64,000 nucleotides of DNA. Source: Paenibacillus pabuli. GTDB taxonomy: Bacteria > Bacillota > Bacilli > Paenibacillales > Paenibacillaceae. Numbering within the stretch: position 1 is the first letter of the stretch; every line of letters begins with the position of its first letter. The DNA lies in the NCBI RefSeq assembly GCF_023101145.1, contig NZ_CP073714.1, positions 1,302,001 through 1,366,000 on the forward strand, written 5' to 3'. The notes under the pieces were generated by a model. The model was given only the letters and a program-made list of their open reading frames with translations, was not told where the DNA came from and did no database searches. This document shows, piece by piece, positions 55,093 through 63,938 of this stretch. Made by a program: the position numbers and the translations under genes.

Positions 55093-55865
55093 TACATCAG
55101 TCAGCCATTATTCATCCAACAGCAGTAATTGGGGACAATGTTGAAGTCGGACCTTTCAGTATCGTTGAAGAAAATTCAAAAATAGGTAACGGGTGCAGGA
55201 TTGGAAGTCATGTAATCATCGGAGCTAACACGATATTGGGGGAGAATAACTATATTTCACATGGTGGCATTATCGGTTCAGACCCACAAGATAAAAGTTA
55301 CCAAGGCGAAAAAACATATCTTATCATTGGAGATAATAATACCGTAAGAGAGTATGTCACCATATGTAAAGGCACACAAAAAGGAGATGGTTTCACGAGA
55401 GTAGGAAGTCACAACTTTATTATGAATTATGCACATATCGCACATGATGTAGTGATGGGAGATCACAACGTCATCGTCAATAATGTGCAAATTGGCGGAC
55501 ATGTTCATATTGAAGACTATATCACTTTTGGTTGTGGTTCTGGTGTACACCAATTATGTAACATCGGAAGGTTTGCAATGATTGGAGCGGGAAGTAAAGT
55601 TTCACAAGATATCGTTCCATATTCTTTAGCAGATGGTCCGCGTTCGTACATACATGGTATTAATATTGTTGGTCTCAGAAGAAATGGATTTTCGAATGAA
55701 GAAATAAGCACGATAAAAAAGATTAATACCATTCTATTTCGCCAAAAGCGCACTCTCGATCAATCTATTGAAGAAATAAACAGCTTACCTCCTTCTGAAT
55801 TTAAAGAACACACACTGAATTTTCTAAATAAATCTACACGCGGCATTGTACGAATGAAGCGATAG
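55089..55865 (+). CDS. lpxA: Acyl-ACP--UDP-N-acetylglucosamine O-acyltransferase (LpxA)
   Basis: 258 residues (E. coli 262), starting within the lpxD stop (ATGA). Hexapeptide beta-helix opening [20 protein letters not shown], then [20 protein letters not shown]. The catalytic block is [20 protein letters not shown] (His of IAHD, E. coli H125), followed by [17 protein letters not shown] and the C-terminal [13 protein letters not shown] / KSTRGIVR typical of LpxA. Catalyses the first step of lipid A formation. Order lpxC-lpxD-lpxA without fabZ or lpxB; later pathway genes (lpxH, lpxB, lpxK) are not in the window. Confidence 0.93.
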   Translation: MIHQSAIIHPTAVIGDNVEVGPFSIVEENSKIGNGCRIGSHVIIGANTILGENNYISHGGIIGSDPQDKSYQGEKTYLIIGDNNTVREYVTICKGTQKGDGFTRVGSHNFIMNYAHIAHDVVMGDHNVIVNNVQIGGHVHIEDYITFGCGSGVHQLCNIGRFAMIGAGSKVSQDIVPYSLADGPRSYIHGINIVGLRRNGFSNEEISTIKKINTILFRQKRTLDQSIEEINSLPPSEFKEHTLNFLNKSTRGIVRMKR

Positions 55866-55874
55866 ATAAAATGG

Positions 55875-55920
55875 AAACGCCGCAAAGGTCCGGAATGAAA
55901 CGGGACCTACTGCGGCGTTT
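55875..55920. terminator. Bidirectional terminator after lpxA
   Basis: AAACGCCGCA (55875-55884) pairs with TGCGGCGTTT (55911-55920), with an inner GTCC/GGGAC stem, then TAGTTTG. It separates lpxCDA from the opposing ABC exporter gene. Confidence 0.8.
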
Positions 55921-55965
55921 TAGTTTGTTGTTCTGTGTTTTAATCATCATTGAACACGAACCCAA

Positions 55966-57792
55966 TTAGGTAAGCTGTCCCTGATGCAATTGATAGTAGA
56001 AACCTTGCTGTTGCATCAACTCATCATGGCTGCCTCGTTCGGCAATTTGCCCGTCATCAATGACAAGAATCTGATCGGCTTCACGAATCGTGCTTAACCT
56101 GTGGGCAATGACGAAGCTGGTGCGATCCTTCATCAAGGTGCGCATCGCTTCCTGAATCTGCATTTCGGTGCGTGTATCAATGCTGCTGGTCGCTTCATCT
56201 AGAATAAGAATCGCGGGATCAGCGAGAATGGCACGAGCGATGGTTAACAATTGTCGCTGTCCCTGACTCAGATTGCTGCCACCGGAAATGATCGGGGTAT
56301 CGTAACCCTGTGATAATTTTCGGATGAAGGAGTGGGCATTGGCCAACTTCGCCGCTTGCTGGATCTGATCATCCGTGGCATCCGGTTTGCCGTAGGCAAT
56401 ATTGTCGCGAATGGTGCCGGAGAAGAGATAGGCATCCTGTAACACAATGCCAAGCTCGCGCCGCAGATGGTCTTTCTCAAGTTCCGAGATATCACAGCCA
56501 TCAATGGTAATCCGTCCGCCTGTTATCTCGTAAAAACGGGGCAGCAGGTTGATAATGGTCGTTTTACCCGCTCCAGTCGGCCCGACAAGTGCAATCATCT
56601 CGCCTGGTTTGGCGCTGAAGCTGACCTTTTTCAAGATTTCTCTCTCGGGGTTATACCCAAAGGATACATCCTCAAATACAACCTTACCCTGAATCAGCTC
56701 GAGCTGTTTCTTCTGTTCTTCCGCATATTCACTGGGTGTATCAATAATGTGGAATACGCGCTCGGCACCTGCAATAGCTGCCTGAATCAGGTTGTACTGG
56801 TTCGCCAGATCATTGATGGGCCGCTCAATCTGCCGGGAGTAAGCAAGAAAGCTCACGATGAGCCCGATGGAGGTCAAATTGTGATAAGCCATCCATCCAC
56901 CTACAGCTGCCAGTATGGCAAAGCCAATATTGTTCATGACATTCATCGTGGGCCCAACCAGACCGGATACACTCTGAGCCTGGGTACTGGAAGTGCGAAG
57001 CTTCTCGTTCAAGTTCTGAAAATGGTGTTGTGCCTGCTCCTGACGGTTATAGGCGGCAACCACCTTTTGTCCGGCAATGGTCTCCTGGGCGTAGCCATTA
57101 AGCTCACCCAACAGCTTTTGCTGGGCGGTAAAATGTTTGCGTGTTCTTGAAGCGATCAGCCGAGTGGCGATCGTAATCAGGGGAACCGTCACCAGACTGA
57201 GCAGGGTCAGTCGGACATCCAATGCAAGCATGATGGAAAGGGAGCCAACCAGCAGGATGGCACTGGACATCAATTGAGTTACACTTTGATTCAGCGTTGT
57301 GGATACGTTATCGATATCATTGGTAGCCCGGCTCATCAGATCACCGCTCTGATTTTTGTCAAAAAAGTGGATTGGCAGCTGCTGCAGCCGTGAAAAGAGA
57401 GCATGGCGCAAATCCTTCACGGTCAGTTGGGACACACCGATCATGACATAGGATTGAGCCCACATCATGAACGAGCCGAGGACGTATACGGTTAGCAATA
57501 ACATGCAGTCTTTCAGCAGACCATCCGTAATTTTGGGAACGATATGTTCATTGACTGCACGGCCGAGCAGATAAGGTCCTGCCAGATTAAGTAATGTTCC
57601 AAGAGCCGTCAGTACCAGGGCGGAGATAACCCCTTTGCGATGACGTCCCATGTACGACCACACTCGGATGATGGCGTGCCGGGCGTTCTTGGCTCTTACT
57701 TTGGGAACCGGACCTCGGCCAGGTGGACCCGGTCTTCCGATCATTGGTGGAACAACATTCTGGTGAATGGAGGAAGAAGTGTTTTTAGCCAA
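55966..57792 (-). CDS. ABC exporter subunit with consensus ATPase motifs (heterodimer half 2)
   Basis: 608 residues from TTG 57792, eight bases after AAGGAGG; the start lies inside the end of the upstream partner gene (overlap of eight bases). Six-helix exporter membrane domain, then ATPase: Walker A GPTGAGKTT, Walker B ILILDEATSSID, H-loop FVIAHRLST, but an altered signature (NLSQGQRQL). The altered signature would form the inactive site with the Walker motifs of the partner, as in BmrC/BmrD-type heterodimers. A Pro/Gly-rich N-terminal extension (MIGRPGPPGRGPVPKVR) precedes the first helix. Probably multidrug or lipid export under MarR control; substrate unknown. Confidence 0.88.
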   Translation of the reverse strand: MAKNTSSSIHQNVVPPMIGRPGPPGRGPVPKVRAKNARHAIIRVWSYMGRHRKGVISALVLTALGTLLNLAGPYLLGRAVNEHIVPKITDGLLKDCMLLLTVYVLGSFMMWAQSYVMIGVSQLTVKDLRHALFSRLQQLPIHFFDKNQSGDLMSRATNDIDNVSTTLNQSVTQLMSSAILLVGSLSIMLALDVRLTLLSLVTVPLITIATRLIASRTRKHFTAQQKLLGELNGYAQETIAGQKVVAAYNRQEQAQHHFQNLNEKLRTSSTQAQSVSGLVGPTMNVMNNIGFAILAAVGGWMAYHNLTSIGLIVSFLAYSRQIERPINDLANQYNLIQAAIAGAERVFHIIDTPSEYAEEQKKQLELIQGKVVFEDVSFGYNPEREILKKVSFSAKPGEMIALVGPTGAGKTTIINLLPRFYEITGGRITIDGCDISELEKDHLRRELGIVLQDAYLFSGTIRDNIAYGKPDATDDQIQQAAKLANAHSFIRKLSQGYDTPIISGGSNLSQGQRQLLTIARAILADPAILILDEATSSIDTRTEMQIQEAMRTLMKDRTSFVIAHRLSTIREADQILVIDDGQIAERGSHDELMQQQGFYYQLHQGQLT

Positions 57793-59524
57793 ATTGAACG
57801 TCCTCCTTCCGCTGCTGCGAATAATAGATGGATTGGTAGTGTGACGAATGGGCCATGAGGTGCTCATGTGTACCACTTGCCACGATTTCGCCTTCATCAA
57901 GCACGTAAATACAGTCTGCATCCTTCACGGAAGAGATCCGTTGTGCAATCAGGAAGGTGGTGCTGTTTTTCATTAGTGAATGAAGCGCCTTCTGAATGCT
58001 TGCTTCGGTACGCAGATCGACGGCACTGGTGCTGTCGTCCAGAATCAGAACCTCTGGCTGCATGAGCAGGGCACGAGCAATAGAAATCCGCTGCTTCTGT
58101 CCACCCGAGAGATTGACCCCTCGCTGACCCAGCTCCGTGTCATATCCATCTTTCAAATTCATAATAAATTGATCAGCAGCAGCCGCTTGAGCTGCCGCTC
58201 GCAGTTCGGCTTCCGTTGCATCAGGTCTGCCGAAGCAGATGTTATCCCGGATGCTGCCGCTGAACAGGATGGACTCCTGTAATACGATGGACACACGGCT
58301 GCGAAGATCCTGGAGATCCCAGTTACGCACGTTCACTCCATTCACGAGCACGTCACCCTGTGACGCATCATACAAGCGGGGGATCAGCTGTACAAGTGAG
58401 GTTTTGCCTGATCCTGTAGATCCGAGCAGGGCCACTTTTTCTCCGGGGCGAGCTGTCAGTGTAATTCCGGAGAGGGTATGTTCTCCATCATAGCGGAAAT
58501 AGACGTCCTTGAATTCCACTTGACCTGCTCCTTTACGAGACACATCATCTCCCGATCGGATATCAGGCTGCGTGTGAAGCACCTCGTTGATGCGTGCTGC
58601 AGACACTTTGGCGCGGGAGAAGCTCATCATCATCATGCCGATTGAAGTGAGCGAAGAGAGTACAACCGTTACGTAGTTGATAAAAGCAATCAAATCCCCG
58701 GCGGCAATATCGCCTCCGACCACCTGAAAGCCCCCAAACCACAGCACCGCTACAATGGTCGCATTCAGCATCAGGCTTAATACCGGCGCATTAAGCGATA
58801 CGATGCGCCAGGCTTTCACTGCCGTATGGGTATAGTCTTCATTGGCTTGCTGGAAACGCTTCTTCTCCTGACGTGCGCGTGCAAAAGCTTTGACGACACG
58901 AATGCCGGCAAGATTCTCCTGAAGAACGGCGTTCACCTTGTCGAGCTTGTTCTGAACGCTGGCAAACAGCGGATAGGAAGCGGAGATCAGGATGTATAAA
59001 ATAATAAACAGAATCGGCACGGACAAAATGAGAATGAGCGCCAGTTTAACACTGATCGTAAACGCCATAATAATACTGCCGATAATCAGCATCGGCGAAC
59101 GGATAAACATGCGCAGAAGCATCTGTACAAAGGTCTGCATCTGGGTGATATCACTCGTCAGGCGAGTGATGAGCGAACCCTCCTGGAAGGTATCCAGGTT
59201 ACGGAACGAGAACTTCTGGATATGGTCAAACAATTCCTGGCGCAGATCGGTGCCGTATCCAACAGCAGCTTTGCTTGAAAACAGCGTACATCCTGCACCG
59301 CCAACCCATCCGATTAACGCAAAAAGAAGCATAAATAAACCTGTAGTCACGATGTGGGACAGGTTCCCTGCAAGAACACCATCATCCACAATGCTGGACA
59401 TCAGCTTGGGCTGAAGCAGATCCATGGTAACCTCAAGAACCATGAGCAGCGGAGCAAGAATAGCCGCTGACTTATATGGGGTAAGAAATCGTTTTAACGT
59501 CCACAATGGGAAAAACCACCTCAT
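57785..59524 (-). CDS. ABC exporter subunit with degenerate ATPase motifs (heterodimer half 1)
   Basis: 579 residues. Exporter membrane domain (about 1-310) and ATPase with Walker A GSTGSGKTS and signature NLSGGQKQR. The Walker B catalytic Glu is Asp (VLILDDSTSAVD) and the switch His is Gln (FLIAQRISS). These changes, plus the altered signature of the partner, all fall in one composite nucleotide site, the standard asymmetry of heterodimeric exporters. Follows the MarR gene by ~50 bases and overlaps the partner gene. Confidence 0.9.
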   Translation of the reverse strand: MRWFFPLWTLKRFLTPYKSAAILAPLLMVLEVTMDLLQPKLMSSIVDDGVLAGNLSHIVTTGLFMLLFALIGWVGGAGCTLFSSKAAVGYGTDLRQELFDHIQKFSFRNLDTFQEGSLITRLTSDITQMQTFVQMLLRMFIRSPMLIIGSIIMAFTISVKLALILILSVPILFIILYILISASYPLFASVQNKLDKVNAVLQENLAGIRVVKAFARARQEKKRFQQANEDYTHTAVKAWRIVSLNAPVLSLMLNATIVAVLWFGGFQVVGGDIAAGDLIAFINYVTVVLSSLTSIGMMMMSFSRAKVSAARINEVLHTQPDIRSGDDVSRKGAGQVEFKDVYFRYDGEHTLSGITLTARPGEKVALLGSTGSGKTSLVQLIPRLYDASQGDVLVNGVNVRNWDLQDLRSRVSIVLQESILFSGSIRDNICFGRPDATEAELRAAAQAAAADQFIMNLKDGYDTELGQRGVNLSGGQKQRISIARALLMQPEVLILDDSTSAVDLRTEASIQKALHSLMKNSTTFLIAQRISSVKDADCIYVLDEGEIVASGTHEHLMAHSSHYQSIYYSQQRKEDVQFG

Positions 59525-59577
59525 TCATAATGAAATAATCATGTTGCAAAAAAATTGTTATAGCTGAAGAACCTCAC

Positions 59578-60012
59578 TTAATATTCTCGCAGATTCTGAA
59601 CCATGCGCTGGGCGAGTGCTGACATGAGCTGCGATTCCTCCGGGGTAAAATCTTTCTGGGCTTGGCGATCAAGCTCCTGAAACACTTCTCTCAGTTCCTT
59701 AAGCGCATCACGACCCTGATCGGTCAGGTAGACACGCAGACTGCGCAGATCCTTCGGGTCGGCCTCACGTCGTACAAACCCCGAGCTTTCCATGCGTTTC
59801 AACATTACCGTAACCGTTGCAGGCGCTCGGCGAAGCTGTTCAGCCAGTTGTTTCTGGGTCTGCCCATCTTCCCGTTCAAGCTGGAACAGCAGTGGCGGCT
59901 GCCCGGGATATAACTCAGGGTGGTTGACAAGCTTCTCATGAACCTTGTATCGCTGTAGCTTGACGAGTTCAGATAACTGACCCATTAACCGTTCATTTCG
60001 AGCTGATTTCAT
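59578..60012 (-). CDS. MarR-family regulator of the ABC exporter
   Basis: 144 residues from ATG 60012 (MKSARNERLMGQL). The frame extends to an ATG at 60069, but that codon lies inside the promoter (see 60033-60077), so the downstream start, after AAAAGGATGGAAG, is preferred. Winged HTH: DGQTQKQLAEQLRRAPATVT and MLKRMESSGFVRREADPKD, ending with the dimerisation helices. Same strand and directly upstream of the exporter genes; a palindromic operator sits between the promoter and the start, indicating autoregulation and control of the exporter. Confidence 0.88.
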   Translation of the reverse strand: MKSARNERLMGQLSELVKLQRYKVHEKLVNHPELYPGQPPLLFQLEREDGQTQKQLAEQLRRAPATVTVMLKRMESSGFVRREADPKDLRSLRVYLTDQGRDALKELREVFQELDRQAQKDFTPEESQLMSALAQRMVQNLREY

Positions 60013-60032
60013 AAGCGCTTCCATCCTTTTAA

Positions 60033-60077
60033 TTAGTCGACTAACTAAATGATAAGTTTCCTTTGACATATCGTCAA
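60033..60077 (-). promoter_or_regulatory. Promoter and palindromic operator of the MarR-ABC operon
   Basis: On the minus strand: -35 TTGACG (60077-60072), 17-base spacer, -10 TATCAT (60054-60049), then the perfect 12-bp palindrome TTAGTCGACTAA (60044-60033) at the expected transcription start. A repressor bound there would block initiation. Confidence 0.8.
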
Positions 60078-60111
60078 GTGTCTTCTATATGTAACATCAA
60101 AACAAACTTGA

Positions 60112-60158
60112 AAGGATAGGGCAGTGGAGTATACATCCGCAAACCTATCCTTTTTGTG
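60112..60158. terminator. Hairpin between the DUF418 gene and the MarR promoter
   Basis: AAAGGATAGG (60112-60121) pairs perfectly with CCTATCCTTT (60145-60154) over a 23-base loop. It can end the DUF418 transcript before the MarR promoter. Confidence 0.65.
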
Positions 60159-60182
60159 AGTATTTTATATAGGGAACAAAGG

Positions 60183-61331
60183 TTACATGGGGGTGGAACG
60201 TGAAGTATCTTTAGCTGCAGGTGAGATGGACAACTTACGCCATAGCCACTCGACCGGACCTTGACGAAATCTGCGCAGCCAGAAGTGGGAGAAGATCATT
60301 AACACTACACAGATGCTGGCCCACGTTAGCAAAATGAGCAGGGAGGAAAGCTGTCCACCGAGTCCAAGACCCCATCCATAGAAGAGGGCGGAGGCGATTA
60401 TATTCTGCAAAATATAACAGCTCAGAGCCATCTTGCCGATTTCGCCAAAACGGTTAAAGAGGCGAGGGAATATATTTTTGTTCATCATATAAGCAATCAG
60501 TCCCAAGTAACCAAGAGTAAGCACGGGAGCGCTAATATAACGGACGAACAGGTCCATAATCCCACCAGGAACCAGTAGGAGCAGGTTAAGAGGAATGCCT
60601 GCGGCAAGTCCCACAATCATTAAGTTACGACGTTTGAGGCGCCCGGAGTCATGATCTGAAAATATTTGAGCCCGCATAAGTAGCGCTCCCAGCAGGAAGA
60701 GGAACACATTGAGTGGAATGATGGCAATGGATTCCGTGCGGAAGAAACCGAAGTTGTTCAGACGGAACATCACTTGCTCCCACCACGTGCCCGAGGCGTA
60801 TAGACTGGTGATCGTGTCCATGCCATTGAAGGCTGAACCGGATTCCATCGCCAATAATGCCGTAATTCCGGTAATCCCAATCAGATGCACGCCACCTGTG
60901 ATGCCCATCACGATCAGAATGAAACGACGGGAGCGATTAATGATGAAGGAGACGATCATGCCTGTAATGGCATAACTCATCAGAACATCGTATTCCATGA
61001 CCAGCGTGTAATGCAGCAAACCATCAATCAGCAAAAGTACGCATGTCCAGATGTAGACACCAGGCCAAGTGTAGCCTTCACGCTGGGCTTTTTGCCGCTT
61101 CATCTCCATGCCAGCCCCAAAGAGTAGCGTGAGCAGTCCGAGAAATTTGCCATTGACGAGCATCATCATCATCGTTTGCAGCAGTTGGTCCCCTGAACTC
61201 CACCACGGCTCAAGCGGATGACTAAACATTTTGTTCAGATCACCTAAGTATGCAAACAGCCAGATGTTCGTCCCCAATGTTCCGATAATGGCAAAACCTC
61301 TGAGAATATCCAATAAAGCGATTCGTTTCAT
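60183..61331 (-). CDS. DUF418-family membrane protein (YeiB-like)
   Basis: 382 residues, AAGGTGGGAC before the ATG. N-terminal motif RIALLDILRGFAIIGTLGTN and a total of ~10 hydrophobic segments, with the C-terminal DUF418 region (YLGLIAYMMNKNIFPRLFNR; FGEIGKMALSCYILQNI). The function of the family is not established; the fold is related to membrane acyltransferases. Divergent from the Nudix-type gene with a shared ~170-base control region. Confidence 0.82.
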   Translation of the reverse strand: MKRIALLDILRGFAIIGTLGTNIWLFAYLGDLNKMFSHPLEPWWSSGDQLLQTMMMMLVNGKFLGLLTLLFGAGMEMKRQKAQREGYTWPGVYIWTCVLLLIDGLLHYTLVMEYDVLMSYAITGMIVSFIINRSRRFILIVMGITGGVHLIGITGITALLAMESGSAFNGMDTITSLYASGTWWEQVMFRLNNFGFFRTESIAIIPLNVFLFLLGALLMRAQIFSDHDSGRLKRRNLMIVGLAAGIPLNLLLLVPGGIMDLFVRYISAPVLTLGYLGLIAYMMNKNIFPRLFNRFGEIGKMALSCYILQNIIASALFYGWGLGLGGQLSSLLILLTWASICVVLMIFSHFWLRRFRQGPVEWLWRKLSISPAAKDTSRSTPM

Positions 61332-61418
61332 TGTCCCACCTTTTCTAACACAAGTGTTTTAAAATAATATAACACATTTGTATTAAAAAAACAGATGATT
61401 TATTCCTAATTGGAAATA

Positions 61419-61485
61419 TTGACCTAGGACAAAAAGATATGTTAGATTGTTATTAACTTATTGTTAATAACAAAATGTTAATAAC
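61419..61485 (+). promoter_or_regulatory. Promoter with triple GTTAATAAC operator before the Nudix/NrtR-like gene
   Basis: -35 TTGACC (61419-61424), 17-base spacer, -10 TTAGAT (61442-61447). GTTATTAAC (61449-61457), GTTAATAAC (61463-61471) and GTTAATAAC (61477-61485) follow immediately: an inverted pair plus a third copy 14 bp on. The position just downstream of the promoter suggests repression, probably by the NrtR-like product itself. Confidence 0.72.
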
Positions 61486-61503
61486 AGATTGGGGTCTTTC
61501 GAA

Positions 61504-62433
61504 ATGACACATGATGGTAATTCTGATCCAAATCCATTGGACCATCAGAATCACGTGAATATAAGTGAACAACAGTTTCTTGAAACCTATGACGCAGGCG
61601 ATTACGAACGTCCCTCCGTAACGGTGGATATGTTGGTATTTACAATACGAAGTGAGACGCAGGAGAACTACCGCAAGCTTGCGGAACCTGAGCTCCAGCT
61701 GCTGCTGATCCGTCGTGGCGGTCATCCCTATATAGGACAGTGGGCTCTTCCGGGAGGATTTGTCTCCATGCAGGAATCGTTGGAAGATGCCGCCAGGCGG
61801 GAACTGTATACGGAAACGGGACTGGATGATATTTATCTGGAGCAGCTGTATACCTGGGGGGATGTGCATCGTGATCCGCGTACGCGTGTCATCAGCTGTT
61901 CCTACATGGCGCTGGTCGACAGCAGTGAGCTGCAGCTTCAGGCTGGCGACGATGCCAGCGAAGCGGGATGGTTCCGAATGGAGCAGCGGCTTCTGGAGGA
62001 GAAACGTCATATTCATGAGCTTGGACGCGTGACGGAGCGCAGGGTGCAGTTGATGTTGACCAATGGAACTGAGGAATTAACGGCTATTGTTGAGACAAAG
62101 GAAACCGTGGAAGGCAGAGTACGCAGCAGCAATATTACGGTGAACGAAGTTCAAGGCATTGCTTTTGACCATGCAAAAATCATTTATTACGCGCTGGAAC
62201 GTCTGCGGGCCAAGGTAGAATATACGGATATTGCTTTTAATCTGATGCCGGAGACATTTACATTAACCGCTCTTCAGAAAGTATACGAGACCATCAGTGG
62301 CAAAAAACTGCTGGCTGCCGCTTTCCGGCGCAAAATCGCCGATTGGGTCATCGAAACGGGGGAGTATACGGGGAATGCAGGCCATCGGCCATCCCGTTTA
62401 TACAAACTGAACCCGGAAAGATTGGCCCCATAA
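61504..62433 (+). CDS. Nudix-HTH protein, NrtR-like regulator of NAD metabolism
   Basis: 309 residues from ATG 61504, nine bases after GGGG; TTG 61489 in frame is less likely. Residues ~35-180 form a Nudix domain (LPGGFVSMQESLEDAARREL, then YTETGLD). The Nudix box REx(2)EExG has Thr for the first of the two adjacent Glu residues, suggesting weak or lost hydrolysis, usual in NrtR regulators that sense ADP-ribose or related ligands. Residues ~215-309 form a winged helix (TDIAFNLMPETFTLTALQKV, HRPSRLYKL). Followed at 18 bases by NADAR and then PARG genes, matching an ADP-ribose role. Confidence 0.85.
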   Translation: MTHDGNSDPNPLDHQNHVNISEQQFLETYDAGDYERPSVTVDMLVFTIRSETQENYRKLAEPELQLLLIRRGGHPYIGQWALPGGFVSMQESLEDAARRELYTETGLDDIYLEQLYTWGDVHRDPRTRVISCSYMALVDSSELQLQAGDDASEAGWFRMEQRLLEEKRHIHELGRVTERRVQLMLTNGTEELTAIVETKETVEGRVRSSNITVNEVQGIAFDHAKIIYYALERLRAKVEYTDIAFNLMPETFTLTALQKVYETISGKKLLAAAFRRKIADWVIETGEYTGNAGHRPSRLYKLNPERLAP

Positions 62434-62451
62434 AGTTAGGAGGGAATATCG

Positions 62452-62949
62452 ATGGAGAAGTTTACATTTTTCTGGCGCACAGCGTCGCCGTTCTCACAGT
62501 GGCACCCGGCGGATTTTACGGTGAATGGCGTTCATTACACCAGTGCGGAGCAGTATATGATGCACCAGAAAGCACTGCTGTTCGGCGATCAGATCATAGC
62601 AGAGAAGATCCTGAAAGCAAGCTCCGCTTCTGTACAAAAAAAGCTGGGCAGACAGGTCTCAGGGTTCGACCAAACGGTATGGGAAGCGGAGTGCAAGCGC
62701 ATTGTCTATGAAGGCAATGAGGCCAAATTCACCCAAAACGAACAACTGCTGACCACGCTGCTAGCTACCTGCGGAACGACTCTCGTAGAGGCAAGTCCGG
62801 ATGATCGTATCTGGGGCGTTGGACTGGCGGAAGAAGACCCGCGTATTCGCAGCAGAAGAACGTGGCGGGGTACCAACTGGCTGGGTGAAATTCTCACCCG
62901 ACTTAGAGAAGATATAGGAAGTGATGAAGATGAACAACCAACCACATAA
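62452..62949 (+). CDS. NADAR-family protein (YbiA-like)
   Basis: 165 residues, TAGGAGGGAA before the ATG. NADAR/DUF1768 features: FWRTASPFSQWHPADFTVNG, YTSAEQYMMHQKALLFGD, and DDRIWGVGL ... GTNWLGEIL. Family members act on NAD/ADP-ribose-derived compounds; some hydrolyse riboflavin-pathway intermediates and some remove ADP-ribose from guanine bases. Second gene of the ADP-ribose cluster; overlaps the PARG gene by 20 bases. Confidence 0.88.
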   Translation: MEKFTFFWRTASPFSQWHPADFTVNGVHYTSAEQYMMHQKALLFGDQIIAEKILKASSASVQKKLGRQVSGFDQTVWEAECKRIVYEGNEAKFTQNEQLLTTLLATCGTTLVEASPDDRIWGVGLAEEDPRIRSRRTWRGTNWLGEILTRLREDIGSDEDEQPTT

Positions 62950-63892
62950 GAACGATAATCAGAGTAACAACAATCAGAACAACAATCGCAGTAAAACAAC
63001 AGGCTTCAACAGCATGAAGAGCACCGATGCACGATCCAAACGATCTCGTATTGCCCACCAGACGCTCGCTATTCTGGAGGCAGGCGAATACATGAACGGA
63101 TATGATCGCAGGGTTCAGATCGATGTTGATTTACAGCGAGCGATCCAAGATTCGGTCTTATACCGCCCAACGGAGCTTGTCGCTCTTCGAGAAAAGCGAA
63201 GTAAAGAAATGGCTCAATTGCAGCCTCCTGCCGAAACCTCAACCGTTCGTATTGAGGTGACGGGTGAGACCACACTCGCTGCCGCTTCACGCCTTTCTGT
63301 GGATGAAGGAAGGGAAGATGTCGTTTGCCTGAACTTTGCTTCAGCGAAAAATCCCGGCGGCGGCTTCCTGGGAGGAAGCCAGGCACAGGAGGAAAGCTTG
63401 GCCCGTGCTACAGGCCTGTACCCATGTATCGCCCAAATGAACGAAATGTATGATTACAATCGCAAGCAGCGTTCTTGTTTTTACTCGGATTACATGATCT
63501 ATTCGCCTAATGTTCCGGTGATTCGTGATGACGAGGACCAGCTGCTCGACAAATACCATCTGGCGGCATTCATCACAGCGCCAGCTGTAAATGCTGGAGT
63601 CGTGAGAGAGCGGGAAGATGCCGATGATCAGCAGATTGAGTCCGTCATGAAAGAGCGCATTCGCTATATTCTGGACGTGGCCGCGCTGCAAGGGCACCGA
63701 ACTATTGTTCTTGGTGCATATGGCTGCGGCGTATTTAGAAATGATCCGGAGAAGGTAGCGAAGTATTTCCATGATGTGTTGGTGGGAGAGTACTTCCGGT
63801 CTTCCTTTGAACGTATCGTGTTTGCCGTATTCGACCGGACAGCGGGACAAAAAACGTTCAAGACGTTTAAGAATCGTTTCGCGGCAGAGTGA
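62930..63892 (+). CDS. Bacterial poly(ADP-ribose) glycohydrolase-like protein (TIGR02452 family)
   Basis: 320 residues from ATG 62930, eight bases after AGGAAG; GTG 62921 and ATG 62924 are alternatives. An Asn/Gln-rich N-terminus (residues 1-30, probably disordered) is followed by the bacterial PARG domain: VCLNFASAKNPGGGFLGG then AQEESLARAT (the GGG...QEE catalytic signature, with the tandem Glu), ITAPAVNAG, and LGAYGCGVFRNDPEKVA of the macro-type fold. It should cleave ADP-ribose from modified targets. Cytoplasmic. Confidence 0.88.
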   Translation: MNNQPHKNDNQSNNNQNNNRSKTTGFNSMKSTDARSKRSRIAHQTLAILEAGEYMNGYDRRVQIDVDLQRAIQDSVLYRPTELVALREKRSKEMAQLQPPAETSTVRIEVTGETTLAAASRLSVDEGREDVVCLNFASAKNPGGGFLGGSQAQEESLARATGLYPCIAQMNEMYDYNRKQRSCFYSDYMIYSPNVPVIRDDEDQLLDKYHLAAFITAPAVNAGVVREREDADDQQIESVMKERIRYILDVAALQGHRTIVLGAYGCGVFRNDPEKVAKYFHDVLVGEYFRSSFERIVFAVFDRTAGQKTFKTFKNRFAAE

Positions 63893-63938
63893 CTTGGCGC
63901 AGTTTGAAAGTTATAAAGTGGTAAGGGAGAGGACAAGT

